A stretch of 64,000 nt of DNA, taken from assembly GCA_028015205.1 (NCBI GenBank), contig CM051514.1, positions 48,810,150 to 48,874,149 on the forward strand. The letters run 5' to 3'. Source of the stretch: Mytilisepta virgata (taxonomy: Eukaryota > Mollusca > Bivalvia > Mytilida > Mytilidae). The translations under genes were made by a program, and so were the position numbers. This document shows, in pieces, positions 45,294 to 56,400 of the stretch (the first letter of the stretch is position 1; every line of letters begins with the position of its first letter). The notes under the pieces were generated by a model that was given only the letters and a program-made list of their open reading frames with translations, was not told the origin of the DNA and ran no database searches.

Positions 45294-46104
45294 ATATATT
45301 ACGCTTTTAAAGCGTTTGAATGTGTTAAATATTCTTTAAATTGGCAAAATGGGTGATTTTAGAAACACAGACTTTATCGAAAGTATGAAATAAATCATCA
45401 ATTATATATATATGAATAAACTGTTGTGTGAATATTAATCAGTTCTTTTACATTTAAAATTATTTTGCACTTACCTAAAGAATGTAAACGTTGTCTGTAC
45501 CCTTTGTGTCTGACTTAAAGTGGCAAAATATGTCCCTTTCGACAAAAATAATTGATTGCGTTGTCTCTTGCTTTATCAAATGACTAAAACAATGAACTTT
45601 CACGATCAAGTTAATATGTGGGGCTCTATATTTCTATTGAATGTGATACGATAACCTTTTAGTACAGTTTTTGTAAAGTAAGTCTCTGTAAATACGGTAA
45701 AATGGGCAATTTTGGGAATAATGACTTCACCTAAAATATGCATTAAATCACCAATTAAATGTTTTAATCAATTGTTCTCCTCATATCAACTAGTTTTCTT
45801 TTATTTATAATCAGTTTACATTTATTAACGACATGTCAAAAAAGTCTTGACACATGCTTTCTTGCTGAAATTTTGCTTGTTGCTACGCTCCGCCCCCTTG
45901 AACAATTTGGCAAAAATAATATATTTTATCGTTATACGCTTTAGAAAACGATTGACACAATGAATTATATAATTTTGTAAATGGGTGTGACACTATTTTG
46001 TTTTTGCTTATAATTTCATGACCCTTAAGTGCATTTTTTAAAGTCAATCTTCGAAAAATTGACATATAGGACAAAATTACATCAAAGTTCAAGGCAAGAA
46101 TTTC

Positions 46105-46165
46105 ACTTCGCCAGACGCGCGTTTCGTCTATTAAAGACTCATCAGTGACGCTCTTATCGAAATAT
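46105..46165. repeat. Short dispersed repeat fragment (CGCGCGTTTCGTCT type)
   Basis: CGCCAGACGCGCGTTTCGTC followed by AAAGACTCATCAGTGACGCT resembles the TTCATCAGATACGCTCGTGA portion of the 336-bp unit at 43.8 kb. I associate this phrase with a common bivalve dispersed repeat. It lies near the centre of the second palindrome. Confidence 0.5.
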
Positions 46166-46249
46166 ATGCAAATCCAAAAGGGTTAGCTTTAATATGCTGG
46201 TGTAACTAAAAGTATGCATTAAATCACCAATATGTATGAAGTAAAAAAC

Positions 46250-46545
46250 AGAGATACCAACGTAACCGAACAGAGGCATTATCAAAAACTCACAATATCA
46301 AAAGGACGGCAAGACCAAAAGCAAAAAAGAGGAGACAATAACAAACATGGAAACAAACAGGAAAACAACACTTAAAACAAAAGTTTGAACAATACGAACT
46401 CTCATAAAAACCGAGAGTGACATCAGGTGCTCCGGAAGGGTAAGCATGCCCTGCTCCGCATGCGGCACCCGTCGTATTGCCCATAAATTGGTCAAGTCGG
46501 TGGAAAGACGAAATCAGTTGTGGAGAACGTTAAATGGTTACGCAA
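46250..46545 (-). mobile_element. Retroelement 3'-end insertion near the palindrome centre
   Basis: The minus strand reads GCGTAACCATTTAACGTTCT, GGGCAATACGACGGGTGCCG, TCCGGAGCACCTGATGTCAC and GAGAGTTCGTATTGTTCAA, nearly identical to the tail of the 27,421-27,868 insertion. Only the last residues of the coding end could be present. Close identity suggests recent activity of this family. Confidence 0.7.
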
Positions 46546-46900
46546 TAATAAATAATAAATAATTTTTGTGGACAATTAATAAGTTTGCCATAACTTTTAA
46601 TTATTTTTCATGGATTATAGACATATTTGCATTGTCTTCACCTTTGCTACCCATGTAAAGTAGCAAAAATACTTCTCCAATCCCATAATTTCCATCCATT
46701 TTTTCAAAAGGTTGGGGTAATACGTTGCTAACTTAATGGGAAAACAAACAGGAAAGATAATGTTAGCATGTCATAAAAAAAGTAAAATGATTTTAAATGA
46801 GAAAAACTGATCAAAGAGCACAAACGCTATTTTATACAATATATTGGCGATATAATACATATTTTAGGTAACATACGATTCCAAAATTTAGACTGACTGC

Positions 46901-47041
46901 ATAATAATATAAGGTTGTTACATAAATATTGGTGAATATTGTCCTGAGTAGAATATTATATTGCACGAGCTTGTGGGTGCAATTAATACTCTACGAGGGA
47001 TAATATTCACCAATATTCATGCAATAACCCTTTTATTGTAT
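46901..47041. mobile_element. Small palindromic MITE
   Basis: ATAATATAAGGTTGTTACAT with AATATTGGTGAATATTG at the left is matched, inverted, by AATATTCACCAATATTCATG with CAATAACCCTTTTATTGTAT at the right. The total is about 140 bp. No coding capacity. Confidence 0.6.
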
Positions 47042-48419
47042 AGCAGAACCTTTGAAAGGCCCAAAAATTGATTTTCGACATCGATGACGTCCGTTTTGAA
47101 AAGCGATACTGCACTGAGTGCAATATCGTGGAATATTGCACTCTAACGTTTGGTAACGTTCTACACGAAATATTACGTTGCTACATACAATAATGTATTA
47201 TATTGCCATTATAGCATATCTAGCGGACATATATAGCTTGACACAATACCACAATAACTTGAATTTACTTTTTCATTGCTTCGGTCTTTTTCCAAAGCAA
47301 CACATAAAACAAATCTATTGTCTCTGTCGAATTTTTCGAGGGGAGAGGGATAGCTTTAGAGAAATTTAAGCTAGAAACCATATGTACAGATAATGTGAAC
47401 ATGGAAAAAATCAATGAAGACTAATTCTTAATGAAGAAAAATTGGTTATTATGAGAAAATCAATTGCTTTATGCATTAAAATGGCGATTTTATGCATATT
47501 TTAGGTAAAATCCGTATTCCTCAAATTGCCCATTTCGCCGTTTTTAGAAGATTTACCTCACAAAAATGAACTACAAAGTTATTATATCACAATAAGTAGA
47601 CAAATAGATCCCGACTTAATAACTTGATTCTAAAACAAAATATAGTTTAAGTCATTTTATAAAGCAAGAAAAGGAAAACTCGATTACTTTTGCCGAATTT
47701 TTCGAGGGGGAGGGGAAACATTTTGCAATAAAAGTCAGGAACAAACAGTACAGATCACATTATATTCTTTAAATAAGTGTAAAATAATTTTAAATGTAAA
47801 ATAGATTATTACTATTGACACAAAAGTTCATTCATATATATAATTGATGATTTATTTCATATTTTCGATAAAATCTGTATTTCTAAATTTACCTATTTTG
47901 TCAACTTTAAGCAGATTTAATGCATACAAACTTTTTAAAAGCGTAATATATTATATTTACTAGATATATATATCATCTGATGTAACAATATCAACACAAT
48001 ATTTCACCGTTCAAAAAGATTTTTTTCGATTATTTCAGTCTATTTTTTGAAGGGGGAGGGGTATAGTATAATATTTCTGCAAAAACATTCCTATTTTTTT
48101 ACTCAATGGTTTCTGAAGAGAATATTTGTTTTTATATCAGATAATCAAGGTAAATTATTTACCCTGGCAGACATATTAAATTTCAGACCGACATTAAAAA
48201 GGTATTTTGTAGAAGATCACAAACTGTTTAAACAATGTCATTGTTTAAATATTGATCTTTCAGCGAACACACCAACAAAGCAATATTTTGGCAAAAATTT
48301 GATATTTATACAAGATCACTTAAACATATCAAAGTATAGAAATACATCAATATAAGCATATGCAAAGTTTCTGCAGGTACTTTAAATTCAGAGTTCCAAA
48401 ATGTTCAATTTTATGAAAA

Positions 48420-48647
48420 CTAAGGAGTATCTCCCGCATGCATAGATCTGTCCTTTGTTGGTTTCGATTTACCCTTTTGGTAAATTTTGACAGTTTGGAA
48501 TTTTGGTTTAATTTGCTCTTCCACGTTTTGAATTTTTTGTTTTGGTTTTAACAGTGTGGGCCTTGACAACAACTGATAAGTCATAAATCGACTAACATTG
48601 CCCATCCGTTGCATCAAAGATCGTATCAAATAATTTATAATAACCAA
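48420..48647 (-). CDS. Unrecognised small basic open frame
   Basis: A 75-codon minus-strand frame from ATG at 48,647 to TAG. It is hydrophilic and Lys/Arg/Gln-rich in its second half (KPKQKIQNVEEQIKPKFQTV, then KIYQKGKSKPTKDRSMHA). The composition is unlike that of chance frames in this AT-rich DNA. There is no signal peptide and no domain I recognise. It could be the tail of a mobile-element polyprotein. It lies just downstream of the decayed type-a exon at 48,682-48,725 but shares nothing with the peptide genes. Confidence 0.3.
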   Translation of the reverse strand: MVIINYLIRSLMQRMGNVSRFMTYQLLSRPTLLKPKQKIQNVEEQIKPKFQTVKIYQKGKSKPTKDRSMHAGDTP

Positions 48648-48681
48648 TTTTTTTTATCTTTATTTAAAAAGATACTTCACA

Positions 48682-48725
48682 TCATTTTATAAGTTGTACA
48701 CTGGGATTTCCAAAGACCTGTGGAC
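48682..48725 (-). pseudogene. Orphan terminal exon of a third type-a peptide gene
   Basis: TTTATTACAG is followed by a phase-1 exon encoding PQVFGNPSVQLIK and TGA. AATAAA lies about 20 bases past the stop. The FGNP core, acceptor, phase and polyA position match the terminal exons at 53,360-53,406 and 60,700-60,743. The upstream 48.9-49.2 kb sequence also matches the introns of those genes (a block around GACTTGCAGTTT). The signal-peptide and middle exons are not found: the homology stops near 49.2 kb, before retroelement sequence. It is therefore a remnant of an older copy. Confidence 0.5.
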
Positions 48726-49305
48726 CTGTAATAAACATAAAATATCATAATATTAAAAGGGGCTAATGTATATTTGATCAAAAGGATTTCATGACATTAT
48801 CAAAGTTTACTTTATATATAAATATTTGAGGAAAATAATCAAGAAAAAAAAATTTATATGGACATTGAAGACCGAGGAAAGATGAGAATCATATAAAGAA
48901 AGGGAGACAATACGGTTGTTTTAAAAGACACAATGGATAAACTTTCGGAAACAGAACTTTCACATTTTCTGCAATGTCACGATTGTTTGTGGTGACGTCA
49001 GATATGATACAAACATCAGTGAAATGCATACAAAAATTGAAAAATCAGCTTTCGTAAAATATAATGGACATTTCAGCAGTGGAAAATACAATAATTCATT
49101 ACCACTATTGGGAACAAAAGATTTTGTAACAATTTTTACTCTCATTTTAAAGAAACTTGAGAGATATTCCCAAAAAACGACTTGCAGTTTGAAAAGAGAC
49201 ACACTGTGGTTGTGATCATCTGTAATTTAGAATTTTTAAAACAGATTATTATATCATTACGCGTTAATTATCGTGTTTCTCCATTCTTGCTTGTTAAAAT
49301 ATTGA

Positions 49306-49715
49306 TTAATAGGTTCTTGTGACATAAACATTGACTTCCTGGACAGAGCCCGGCTCCTGACAGAAAAGTTGCTCAGACAGGGGTACATTACTCCTAAGCT
49401 GAAGTCATCCTTATTAAAGTTTTATGGGCGTCATCATGACTTGGTTGACAGGTATGAAAAAACCGTTTCCCAAATGAAAATGGACCTGTTCCATTGATAT
49501 TATCCCTTCCTCATACCGGATTTGACGTGAGCAGGATGGCGGGTGTCCTGCAGGAAGCAGAGACTGCTTACTCTTCCGGAGCACCTGAGTCTACCCCCGG
49601 TTTTTTGGTGGGGTCCATGTTGTTCATACGTTTTGGTCTTGTCTTCGTTGTTCTCCGGAGTTTGTCAGTTGTAACGATTTTTCTCTCATTCGAATATTCC
49701 TTTGGTATTTCTTGA
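49306..49715 (+). mobile_element. 5'-truncated retroelement: polyprotein C-terminus plus 3' tail
   Basis: An open frame at 49,306-49,497 reads DFLDRARLLTEKLLRQGYIT, then LKFYGRHHDLVDRYEKTVSQ, and ends KMDLFH and TGA. It is followed by an untranslated tail with GACGTGAGCAGGATGGCGGG and GTGGGGTCCATGTTGTTCAT. The protein end is homologous to those at 27.8 and 58.5 kb, while the tail belongs to the TGGGGTCCATGTTG group seen at 0.5, 53.7 and 61.1 kb. It marks where the third type-a copy was cut off. Confidence 0.7.
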
Positions 49716-50258
49716 CTTTACTTCTAACGTGAGTTCAAAGTGAAGACTGGAAAATCTTCAAAGAGTTTGTAAAATTCCCGTCTTTCCCAAGTCCAGCGCA
49801 GCGGAACGAGGGAAAAGACGCTGAATTTTAAAAACGAGTTGAACATTTTCCAGTTCTTTACTTTTGAACGAGTATAGGTACCACTGTCTTCCGTAAATAC
49901 TCGATTTTTAAGTTTTCTGTACCTAGATAAGTTGAGCAAGTACAGTCGACGAAGTTAATAACGTTACGCCTAATTGGTCAACATGCATGTGCATTTGTGA
50001 ACGGCGCGATTTGATTGGTCTAAAAGCAGTGGAACATGAGATCTCGTGCAGTGTAATATGATGTCGCGTGATTCGATCTTCAACGGGTCATCTTACACTG
50101 AAAATGGTCATTTACGGAAGAATGTCAGGTCTTTGCGAAAGGCTCGCGCTTAAAATTCCATATTTTAACTACATCGACCCGATAAACCTGATAATTCAAC
50201 TAGTCTTACCCAGGCTTGATTGACTGCAAGGAAATACATCGTATTATCAAGACAACCA
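49716..50258. other. Gene-free stretch left of the segmental duplication
   Basis: No supported gene. It has a somewhat higher GC and CpG content near 49,960-50,110 than the surroundings. The left border of the tandem duplication lies at its end. Confidence 0.4.
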
Positions 50259-50831
50259 CGATTAAACAAGACAAAAATATCCGTTTGGTCGGGTTGCTGT
50301 CTCTTTGACAAATTCCCGGTTCCATTCTCTATTCTATGACTTGTATTGGACAGCAAACTAATAACATAGATATAATGTAAACTTCTGGTACAAATTTAAA
50401 AGTATTGCTTCAAAACTATTCAGGACAGCAGTACTTTACCAAGCTGAAGTTAATGTTGAAAAACCACCCACTACATTACCACGAACTATTTCAACTTTTT
50501 AATATACAGCTTACATTTACATAAATAATCCCTATTGTTCAAATTCACATCACTGAAAAATCAACTAACAATGTCAATGATGTTAAACCATAAGTCTATA
50601 GAAGTGATAATGAATAGAATGTAACGGAAGAGTAACAGAAGGCTGTGAATTTTATGTCTAGTTTAGTGGATTTATTTTAACCATTATTATCCAAATTTTA
50701 AATGAACCATGAACTTCATTTAGGGGAACAGGAGTATATCATAGGAGGAGTATCTATAAGGCAAACTATTATCTCTAGACCATGTAGCCCAGAAATGATA
50801 TTAGCTACATAAATATCATTGTCGTGTAAGA

Positions 50832-52547
50832 TTATGTTATCTCCAAAAGTACTTCCCTTCCTGATTAATTTCCACAAAATTGCGAAATTTGTAAAAACCA
50901 CATTTTAGACATTAATTACCAATTTACATATTTATATTAATTCAGTCTTCTCTCATAATCTAATATTTTTAGTAACTAATTGTCTTATGTCATTATATAC
51001 TTATTTAGGATCGTTCTCTGCTGTTTATTAATTTTCACAATTTACATATATTATGTTGTTATAGTGTTAATTAATTCATTCATCTGTGTTTTCTCTTTAA
51101 TGAAAAAAACATACCTGCGGAATGTTTATCTACAGGCACTGGGTTGTATTTTTTCAGTTTCTCAGGTTTTTCTTGATCACCATTAGCTAAAATTGTAAAA
51201 ATTGTCTGCATTTGTTTTCACGAAATAAGCATCGTCGAAGGAGCGAGCCAAAATAGGTAACCATTTAACCTTGTGCAGTTCGTAGATTGTTGATCAAAAG
51301 GTAAGCTTATCATAATGGGTTTGGTAAACGCCATAAGGTTTTGGTTAGATTAACGTCCGACAGGTCCTAATAAAACTATGCTGTTCTTCTCCTGCAGTTC
51401 ACAAGTATGCTTTTCAGCAGTTTGAAATGTTGACGGATACTAATTAACCATTAGAAGAAATAAAATAACTTTTTTACCTTTCAGCATTTGATCTATGTCA
51501 CAAGATCCTTGTAAATATTTCCGTCTTTTCACAATCTCAAGTGCTAGTATTTAGATGCTTGCATAAAAATGATACCAACAGCTTGCTATTATGAAGTGGT
51601 TATTTGTTTTGTTTGCAAACACTGATATTTATCCTTTTGTGCTGTTTGGATTTTGATCGGCTAAACACCATGTTGGGGTCTAGTTTCACCTTCCTATAAG
51701 TTTGGTCTGAGAATTGCTGACGAAATATCGCAAAAGAATACCAGAAGCTATAAGACAGTGGGGTCAGTGTATTAAAACAAATCCAAAGATAAAGCGAATT
51801 CGGGAGAACAGTTATCAAGACAGCACAACAAATCGCCAGAAATGTGAATGAAATGAATTCTTTTTTGTACTATACCTACACGGCGAGCCGGATTTGAAAC
51901 GTGCTAACTCACGACGTAACAGTCCGCAGGAAGGCAAATCACCCCAAAGGACATTTAAAAACTCGTCAAGTCTATTTGCTTAGTTTTCATTGGTACTTAT
52001 TGGAAATACAGTTACGGTTCAAGAAATGTGACTTCAATCAAATCATTAGTTCATCGAATTTGAAAAGAAAAATTTTTTATGCAAAAATGAATATCTAATA
52101 TCGCTGAAATTTGTGTAAGTCAATAAAGGTTACTTATATGTTACTAGTCATTTACTCCTCATTGGCGCAAACCAGAAATTTATTATTTTGAATAACTCCC
52201 AGAGCACCTTATATAACTCCATGTTTTTGTGAGAGTTCACGTTGCTGGCGATTTGGTTGTTGTGCTGTCTTCTTCAAATTCAGTTTATAACTGTTCTCCC
52301 AAATCCGCTTTTCTTGTCCTGATATGCATTAAATAATTGCCATTGGACATTAAAAAATAATTCAACCATCCATCCTTCATTTCAGATATCACATAAATTG
52401 TATAAACCAACAGTATTCAGGTCAAACGAGCAAAAATTGTTTTAAGAAACAAATACCGATGAAAATATACTCTGAAAGGTTCTTACCAGATACTGCCTCT
52501 AGAACTGTAAAAAGTAGAAAAATAACAAAGACGATATTACGCATCAT
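50832..52547 (-). CDS. Small secreted peptide, type b, copy A (candidate)
   Basis: Exon 1 (52,487-52,547) encodes the signal peptide MMRNIVFVIFLLFTVLEAVS and ends at GTAAGAACC in phase 1. Exon 2 (51,115-51,186, 72 bp) lies between acceptor TTTACAATTTTAG and donor GTATGT and encodes ANGDQEKPEKLKKYNPVPVD and KHSA. Both introns are phase 1. The terminal exon is less sure: the phase-consistent choice after AATTAATCAG gives GREVLLEIT and stop (50,832-50,860), for 53 residues in all. A longer open frame in a different phase there (GDNIILHDNDIYVANIISG) would need another acceptor. The product would be a secreted, Lys/Glu/Pro-rich, cysteine-free peptide. Unit B has the same first two exons. The signal peptide and exon 2 are strong; the 3' end is tentative. 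Confidence 0.5.
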
Positions 52548-53359
52548 GATGGTTATTCCTAGAGTTTTATGAAATATAACTCTGTAGTGTAACACCTGTC
52601 ATATCAAACTTTAGACCAAATATGTTGTACATATACCTACCAGAAGATTATTTCTGTGTACAGTTTTAATGATTACTAAAAACGATATCGCCAAGACTGA
52701 CAGATTGACAATTTTTACGTAAATTAAAAAGAGAAAGGCCCGAAAGGTCAAGGAAAATACAAAAGTTTAGCAATGCATCCATTGACGAATTACACATGTA
52801 GCAGGAGGAGATAATAAATTAGTTTACCCCAGTACAACAGACATTTATCTCCGATCTCAAGTGCATTTTTAGTATTTACTGGTTTGATTTTTTTTCAGAA
52901 AGCAAGAAAAAACGTTAAAAATTAAAAAACAAAATAAAAAAATCGCCATTGGGAAAAAAAAACTACGAATGTAAAAACTAACGAAACCTGAAATTGTACA
53001 TTAAGTTATTTCTTGGAAATATCCTATCTTTCAAACCTTAAGGGCTACGTCAGTTCAAAGTCTAAAATTGGTGTCACATAATAATTATTATACTTTGAAG
53101 TAAATGTGTGGGAATAGAATTCCCTAAATCAGAGGTTCTCAAAATTATTGTGCTAGTCTGGTACTTTTAAATTTTAATTAACGAATTTGATAACCAACAA
53201 ATTGTGTCTTTATTCTCTCATCTTGGAAAATTTCCATCAACAAAGCAACTGAATATTACCCACACCTTAAAACCTCAAATATTATGAAAGTTCAATAAAA
53301 CTACTGAAATAAGTTGACAACACTTTTCAAACGAAAGATATATTTATTATCATAAGATA

Positions 53360-55273
53360 TTATCTTTCCGGAGGTGAAGTAACTCCAGGATTTCCAAAGC
53401 CGTCACCTGCAATATATAAAATAATTATTTTGAAGCATTATCAAACAAATATACGAGTGAGGACGTAAATCGTAACGTGTAGCAAAGTTTTAATTGTCTT
53501 TTAGTTAATTTAATTTACGGCTCTGTTAAATCCAAATTCATCAGCGAGAGAGTTGACCTACTGTGTATATACTTCGTCAGCTCTTTCTTGATGAAAAACT
53601 CAACACTGTATTGCAATTCTGTACATTTAAAAAAAAACAATAAGCAAAGTAAAGAAATACCAAAGGGATATTCGAAGGAGTGGAAAATCGAAACAACTGA
53701 CAAACTCCGGAGAACAACGAAGACAAGACCAAAAAATTACATGCACTACAATTGAAAATTAAAATCATATGAACAACATGGACCCCACTAATAAACGTCA
53801 ATATGGTCCAAACATTCGAAAACAAAAATTGCAGCAGCGTTACGTCACATTTATTTATGTTTACGTTATATTTTATGTAAAAAAACAATAATTGCACAAA
53901 AAATTGATAATCTACTCTTGTTTAATATTTGAGACATTTCAGAGTGGAAAAGACAATAATTCATTACGACAATTGGAAACAAAAGGAACTGTAATACTTT
54001 TTACTTTCATTTTAATTAAATATTTGACATTTTCTTGGAAAACGACTTGCAGTTTTTAAAAAAAAACACATTGTAAATTTTGGTTACCTTATTCAGGCTC
54101 GTTTGATGTTTCTCTTTTAACAATATTTTAGCCTTTAGAATTTTGTTGTTCTAAGCTTCTGTATGTAATTTTGTTGTTCTAAGCTTCTGTATGTAATTTT
54201 GTTGTTCTAAGCTTCTGTATGTAATTTTGTTGTTCTATGTTCCTGTATGTAATTTTGTTGTTCTAAGCTTCCGTATGTAATTTTGTTGTTCTAAGCTTCC
54301 GTATGTAATTTTGTTGTTCTATGTTCCTGTATGTAATTTTGTTGTTCTATGCATGTAATTCTTTTGTCTGAAGGTCTGTCGATTTATTGATTTGTACGTC
54401 ATTGTTGACACTTCCTGCTATCCGTTTTGTTGTTCTTTTGTAGTGTAAATGAACCCTCATGGGATTCGTATATTTTTTGGAACTTACAAAAATAAACGAC
54501 TCCACATCAAATACAAAAAAAAATAGTTCTGATTGATAGTTTATTATCTCCCGTCTAAATCGTACATAAAACTAGTATATACTCTTTTATGCTATTTTTT
54601 ATACAGCTTTTTGTCAGTTGGGTTGCTTTGATTGATTGGTATGTTATTGTGGACCCTTCCTGTTATCAATTTTGTTTCTTATTGATCAAACAAGATTAAT
54701 TAGAATGGATCGGATTTAATCGTTCGCTAAATATTGAATTATTTCAATATCTGTAAATGGGAACCTTCCCGTATACATACTTCCGGTAGTATTCAGCGTA
54801 TCCAAATCTCCATTCAATTCAATTTCTCGTTTCATAAATCTATATACAGGACCGCCATAATCTGAAATTGAACAAAACATAAGGAAATTCCTGCAGTTAC
54901 GAATTTTCATGTGTACATTCATGTTGGCCAGTGAATGGATTTGCTCTGTTTTGTCACGAATACAGTATTTAAACAAAACAAAAGATCAGTAAACTAAGGC
55001 AACTTTAATTGGTACAGTTTCTTAACACTACATGCACCATAGTTAAATCTCTCTTTTAAACGGGAGGACAAATATCGAGATAAGGAAACTAGTCCCACAT
55101 TTTTCGAAACACATTGCGACATTAAAGTACAAAATGTCTGATCTAAAAGAAAAATACAAAAAAAAATTGTAGAAAATATTTTAATTGAATTAAATCTTCA
55201 TAATAACTTACCAGATAAAGCTGTAAAAGTAGCTGAGAGAAAGACAAAAACGATGGCCAAACTTCGGATCATT
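53360..55273 (-). CDS. Small secreted peptide, type a, copy A (candidate, 62 residues)
   Basis: Exon 1 (55,213-55,273) encodes the signal peptide MIRSLAIVFVFLSATFTALS, with donor GTAAGT. Exon 2 (54,781-54,861, 81 bp) follows ATTTCAG and encodes DYGGPVYRFMKREIELNGDL and DTLNTTG, with donor GTATGT. Exon 3 (53,360-53,406) follows ATATATTGCAG and encodes SDGFGNPGVTSPPER and stop, with AATAAA within 20 bases. All introns are phase 1. The Lys-Arg pair after YRFM is a possible proprotein-convertase site, which would release a short N-terminal peptide and a C-terminal segment ending in the FGNP module. If the exon-2 donor is ignored, the frame runs on to GRFPFTDIEIIQYLAND and stop, a possible alternative end. 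A TATA box lies about 65 bases before the ATG. Intron 2 holds a retroelement remnant and a minisatellite. Function unknown; a neuropeptide-like or antimicrobial precursor are possibilities only. Confidence 0.6.
53540..53835 (-). repeat. Retroelement 3'-end remnant in intron 2 of type-a copy A
   Basis: The minus strand reads GTGGGGTCCATGTTGTTCAT, TCTTCGTTGTTCTCCGGAGT and TCGAATATCCCTTTGGTATT. It is present at the equivalent position in unit B (60,965-61,155), so it was inserted before the segmental duplication. Confidence 0.65.
54135..54362. repeat. 28-bp minisatellite, about 8 copies, intron 2 of type-a copy A
   Basis: The unit is GTAATTTTGTTGTTCTaagc and TTCTGTAT (28 bp). Seven full units and a shortened last one, with two variants (AAGCTTC and ATGTTCC), are followed by a decayed GTAATTCTTTTGTC. 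The unit seems to derive from the adjacent TCCGTTTTGTTGTTCTTTTG of a repeat tail. Confidence 0.9.
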
Positions 55274-55337
55274 TCCTGTTTTCCTTAATCTTTTCTTATC
55301 AAGCTTATTATGTTTTATTTGTAACATCTTGTCAATG

Positions 55338-55345
55338 TATATATA
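55338..55345 (-). promoter_or_regulatory. Candidate TATA box of type-a copy A
   Basis: TATATATA (minus strand) lies about 65 bases upstream of the start codon and between it and the GATATC MITE. Unit B has TATGTATA at the same place (62,843-62,850). Inferred from position only. Confidence 0.4.
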
Positions 55346-55497
55346 ATGAGTTAATGTTGTTACATCACCGCTGTAACATATTTATACACAAAATATAGAA
55401 AAATACAATAACTTGTGTTATCTATTTTCTACCTTTTTGTGTTATGTTTGAATATTCATTGGTCAGTTCAAACTTGTAGTAAATAAAGACAGGTTTA

Positions 55498-55754
55498 TGG
55501 CAAGCCGTTTTACTATTTATTCTAAGATACGATTTATTCAAGATATCTCATATAATATATAAGATATCTTATATACTTTATAAGATATCTTATAAAGAAA
55601 ATTATATGAGATATCTTATAAACTATATAAGATGTCTTATCAACTATATAAGATATTTTATAAACTATATAAGATATTTTATAAACTATATGAGATATCT
55701 TCTAAAGTTTATTACATATCTTGAAATTGGAATAAATAGTAAAACGGCTTGCCA
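55498..55754. mobile_element. GATATC-palindrome MITE, copy A (complete)
   Basis: Inverted ends TGGCAAGCCGTTTTACTATT and ATTCTaa at the left are matched by AATAAATAGTAAAACGGCTT and GCCA at the right, with TA on both sides as target duplication. The interior is a chain of ATAAGATATCTTATA-type palindromes. It is 257 bp, starting 225 bp upstream of the type-a start codon. A TA duplicate suggests a Tc1/mariner-type mover. The ATGAGATATC-type short frames are not genes. Confidence 0.85.
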
Positions 55755-56400
55755 TACAGGTTTGAAATTTGCTGCTCCCTTGGTCCATTTTTATATCAAT
55801 GTTAACAGAAAGAAAGCACTAGATTACATAGAAATGTGATAAAAATCTCCTGGCCTTATAATCATGATTTTGCTACATTTATACATTTTAACAGCAGAAT
55901 CTCGGAAGCCTTTAAAAAACTTGAAGCAAAAGAACTCTAATAATTAATGATTTCCTTACTTTTGTAGAATCAGAATCAGAATATTTATTGGTCCAAAATC
56001 CATACCACAAGGATTGTGACCAAAATATAACAAACAAGAGCAAAACCATGATAAAAGAAACAAACATATATAAAATATATATATCAATCAAACCTTGGAC
56101 CCATGCCTCCGTCAAATTCTAATTGCTTTAATTGCTTTAATACCAATTTAATATAAAGGAGTGTCTATTAGACTAAATATAAATAGCATGTCATATATGT
56201 TCAATTAGAAACGACTTGAAACAATGAATGGGGGAGGTGCAGCAACAGGGATTCAGGAGTATGTGCTGCACCCTCATCATATACATTTGATAGAATCAAA
56301 TTTGGACCAATGAAAAAGGGGTAGCTGCAGCATCAGAGACTGTTTGTAACTTTTCTACTTTTGTAGCAGTTAGGCATAATATTATCTTTAAATTCCTGTG

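Larger units (their letters stand above)
42850..48080. repeat. Second foldback-like palindrome of ~366-bp modules
   Basis: Left-side C-rich module markers occur near 42,988, 43,353 and 43,720 (spacing 365 and 367), then again near 45,880. G-rich complements occur near 46,700, 47,335, 47,700 and 48,050. CTTTATCGAAAGTATGAAAT at 45.37 kb is matched in reverse complement at 47.86 kb (ATTTCATATTTTCGATAAA), so the arms are inverted around a centre near 46.1-46.2 kb. The left arm is interrupted by the 336-bp array and by a hairpin insert, the centre by a retroelement 3' end, and the right arm by a small MITE. More diverged than the palindrome at 23.9-28.65 kb but of the same kind. Confidence 0.75.

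Noticed and set aside
48047..48355. 102-codon plus-strand frame
   Set aside because: It starts within a palindrome module and continues into sequence resembling the degenerate array at 42 kb; no family resemblance.
54716..54976. 86-codon single-exon reading of the type-a middle exon
   Set aside because: The frame begins upstream of the splice acceptor in intron sequence, and its N-terminus is not a signal peptide; the spliced model with phase-1 exons explains conservation better. The read-through end is kept only as a possible alternative.
55606..55839. Frame encoding repeated YIRYLIN-type peptides (also 63,232-63,423 and 6,872-7,060)
   Set aside because: These are translations of the GATATC palindromes of a MITE and have no coding support.
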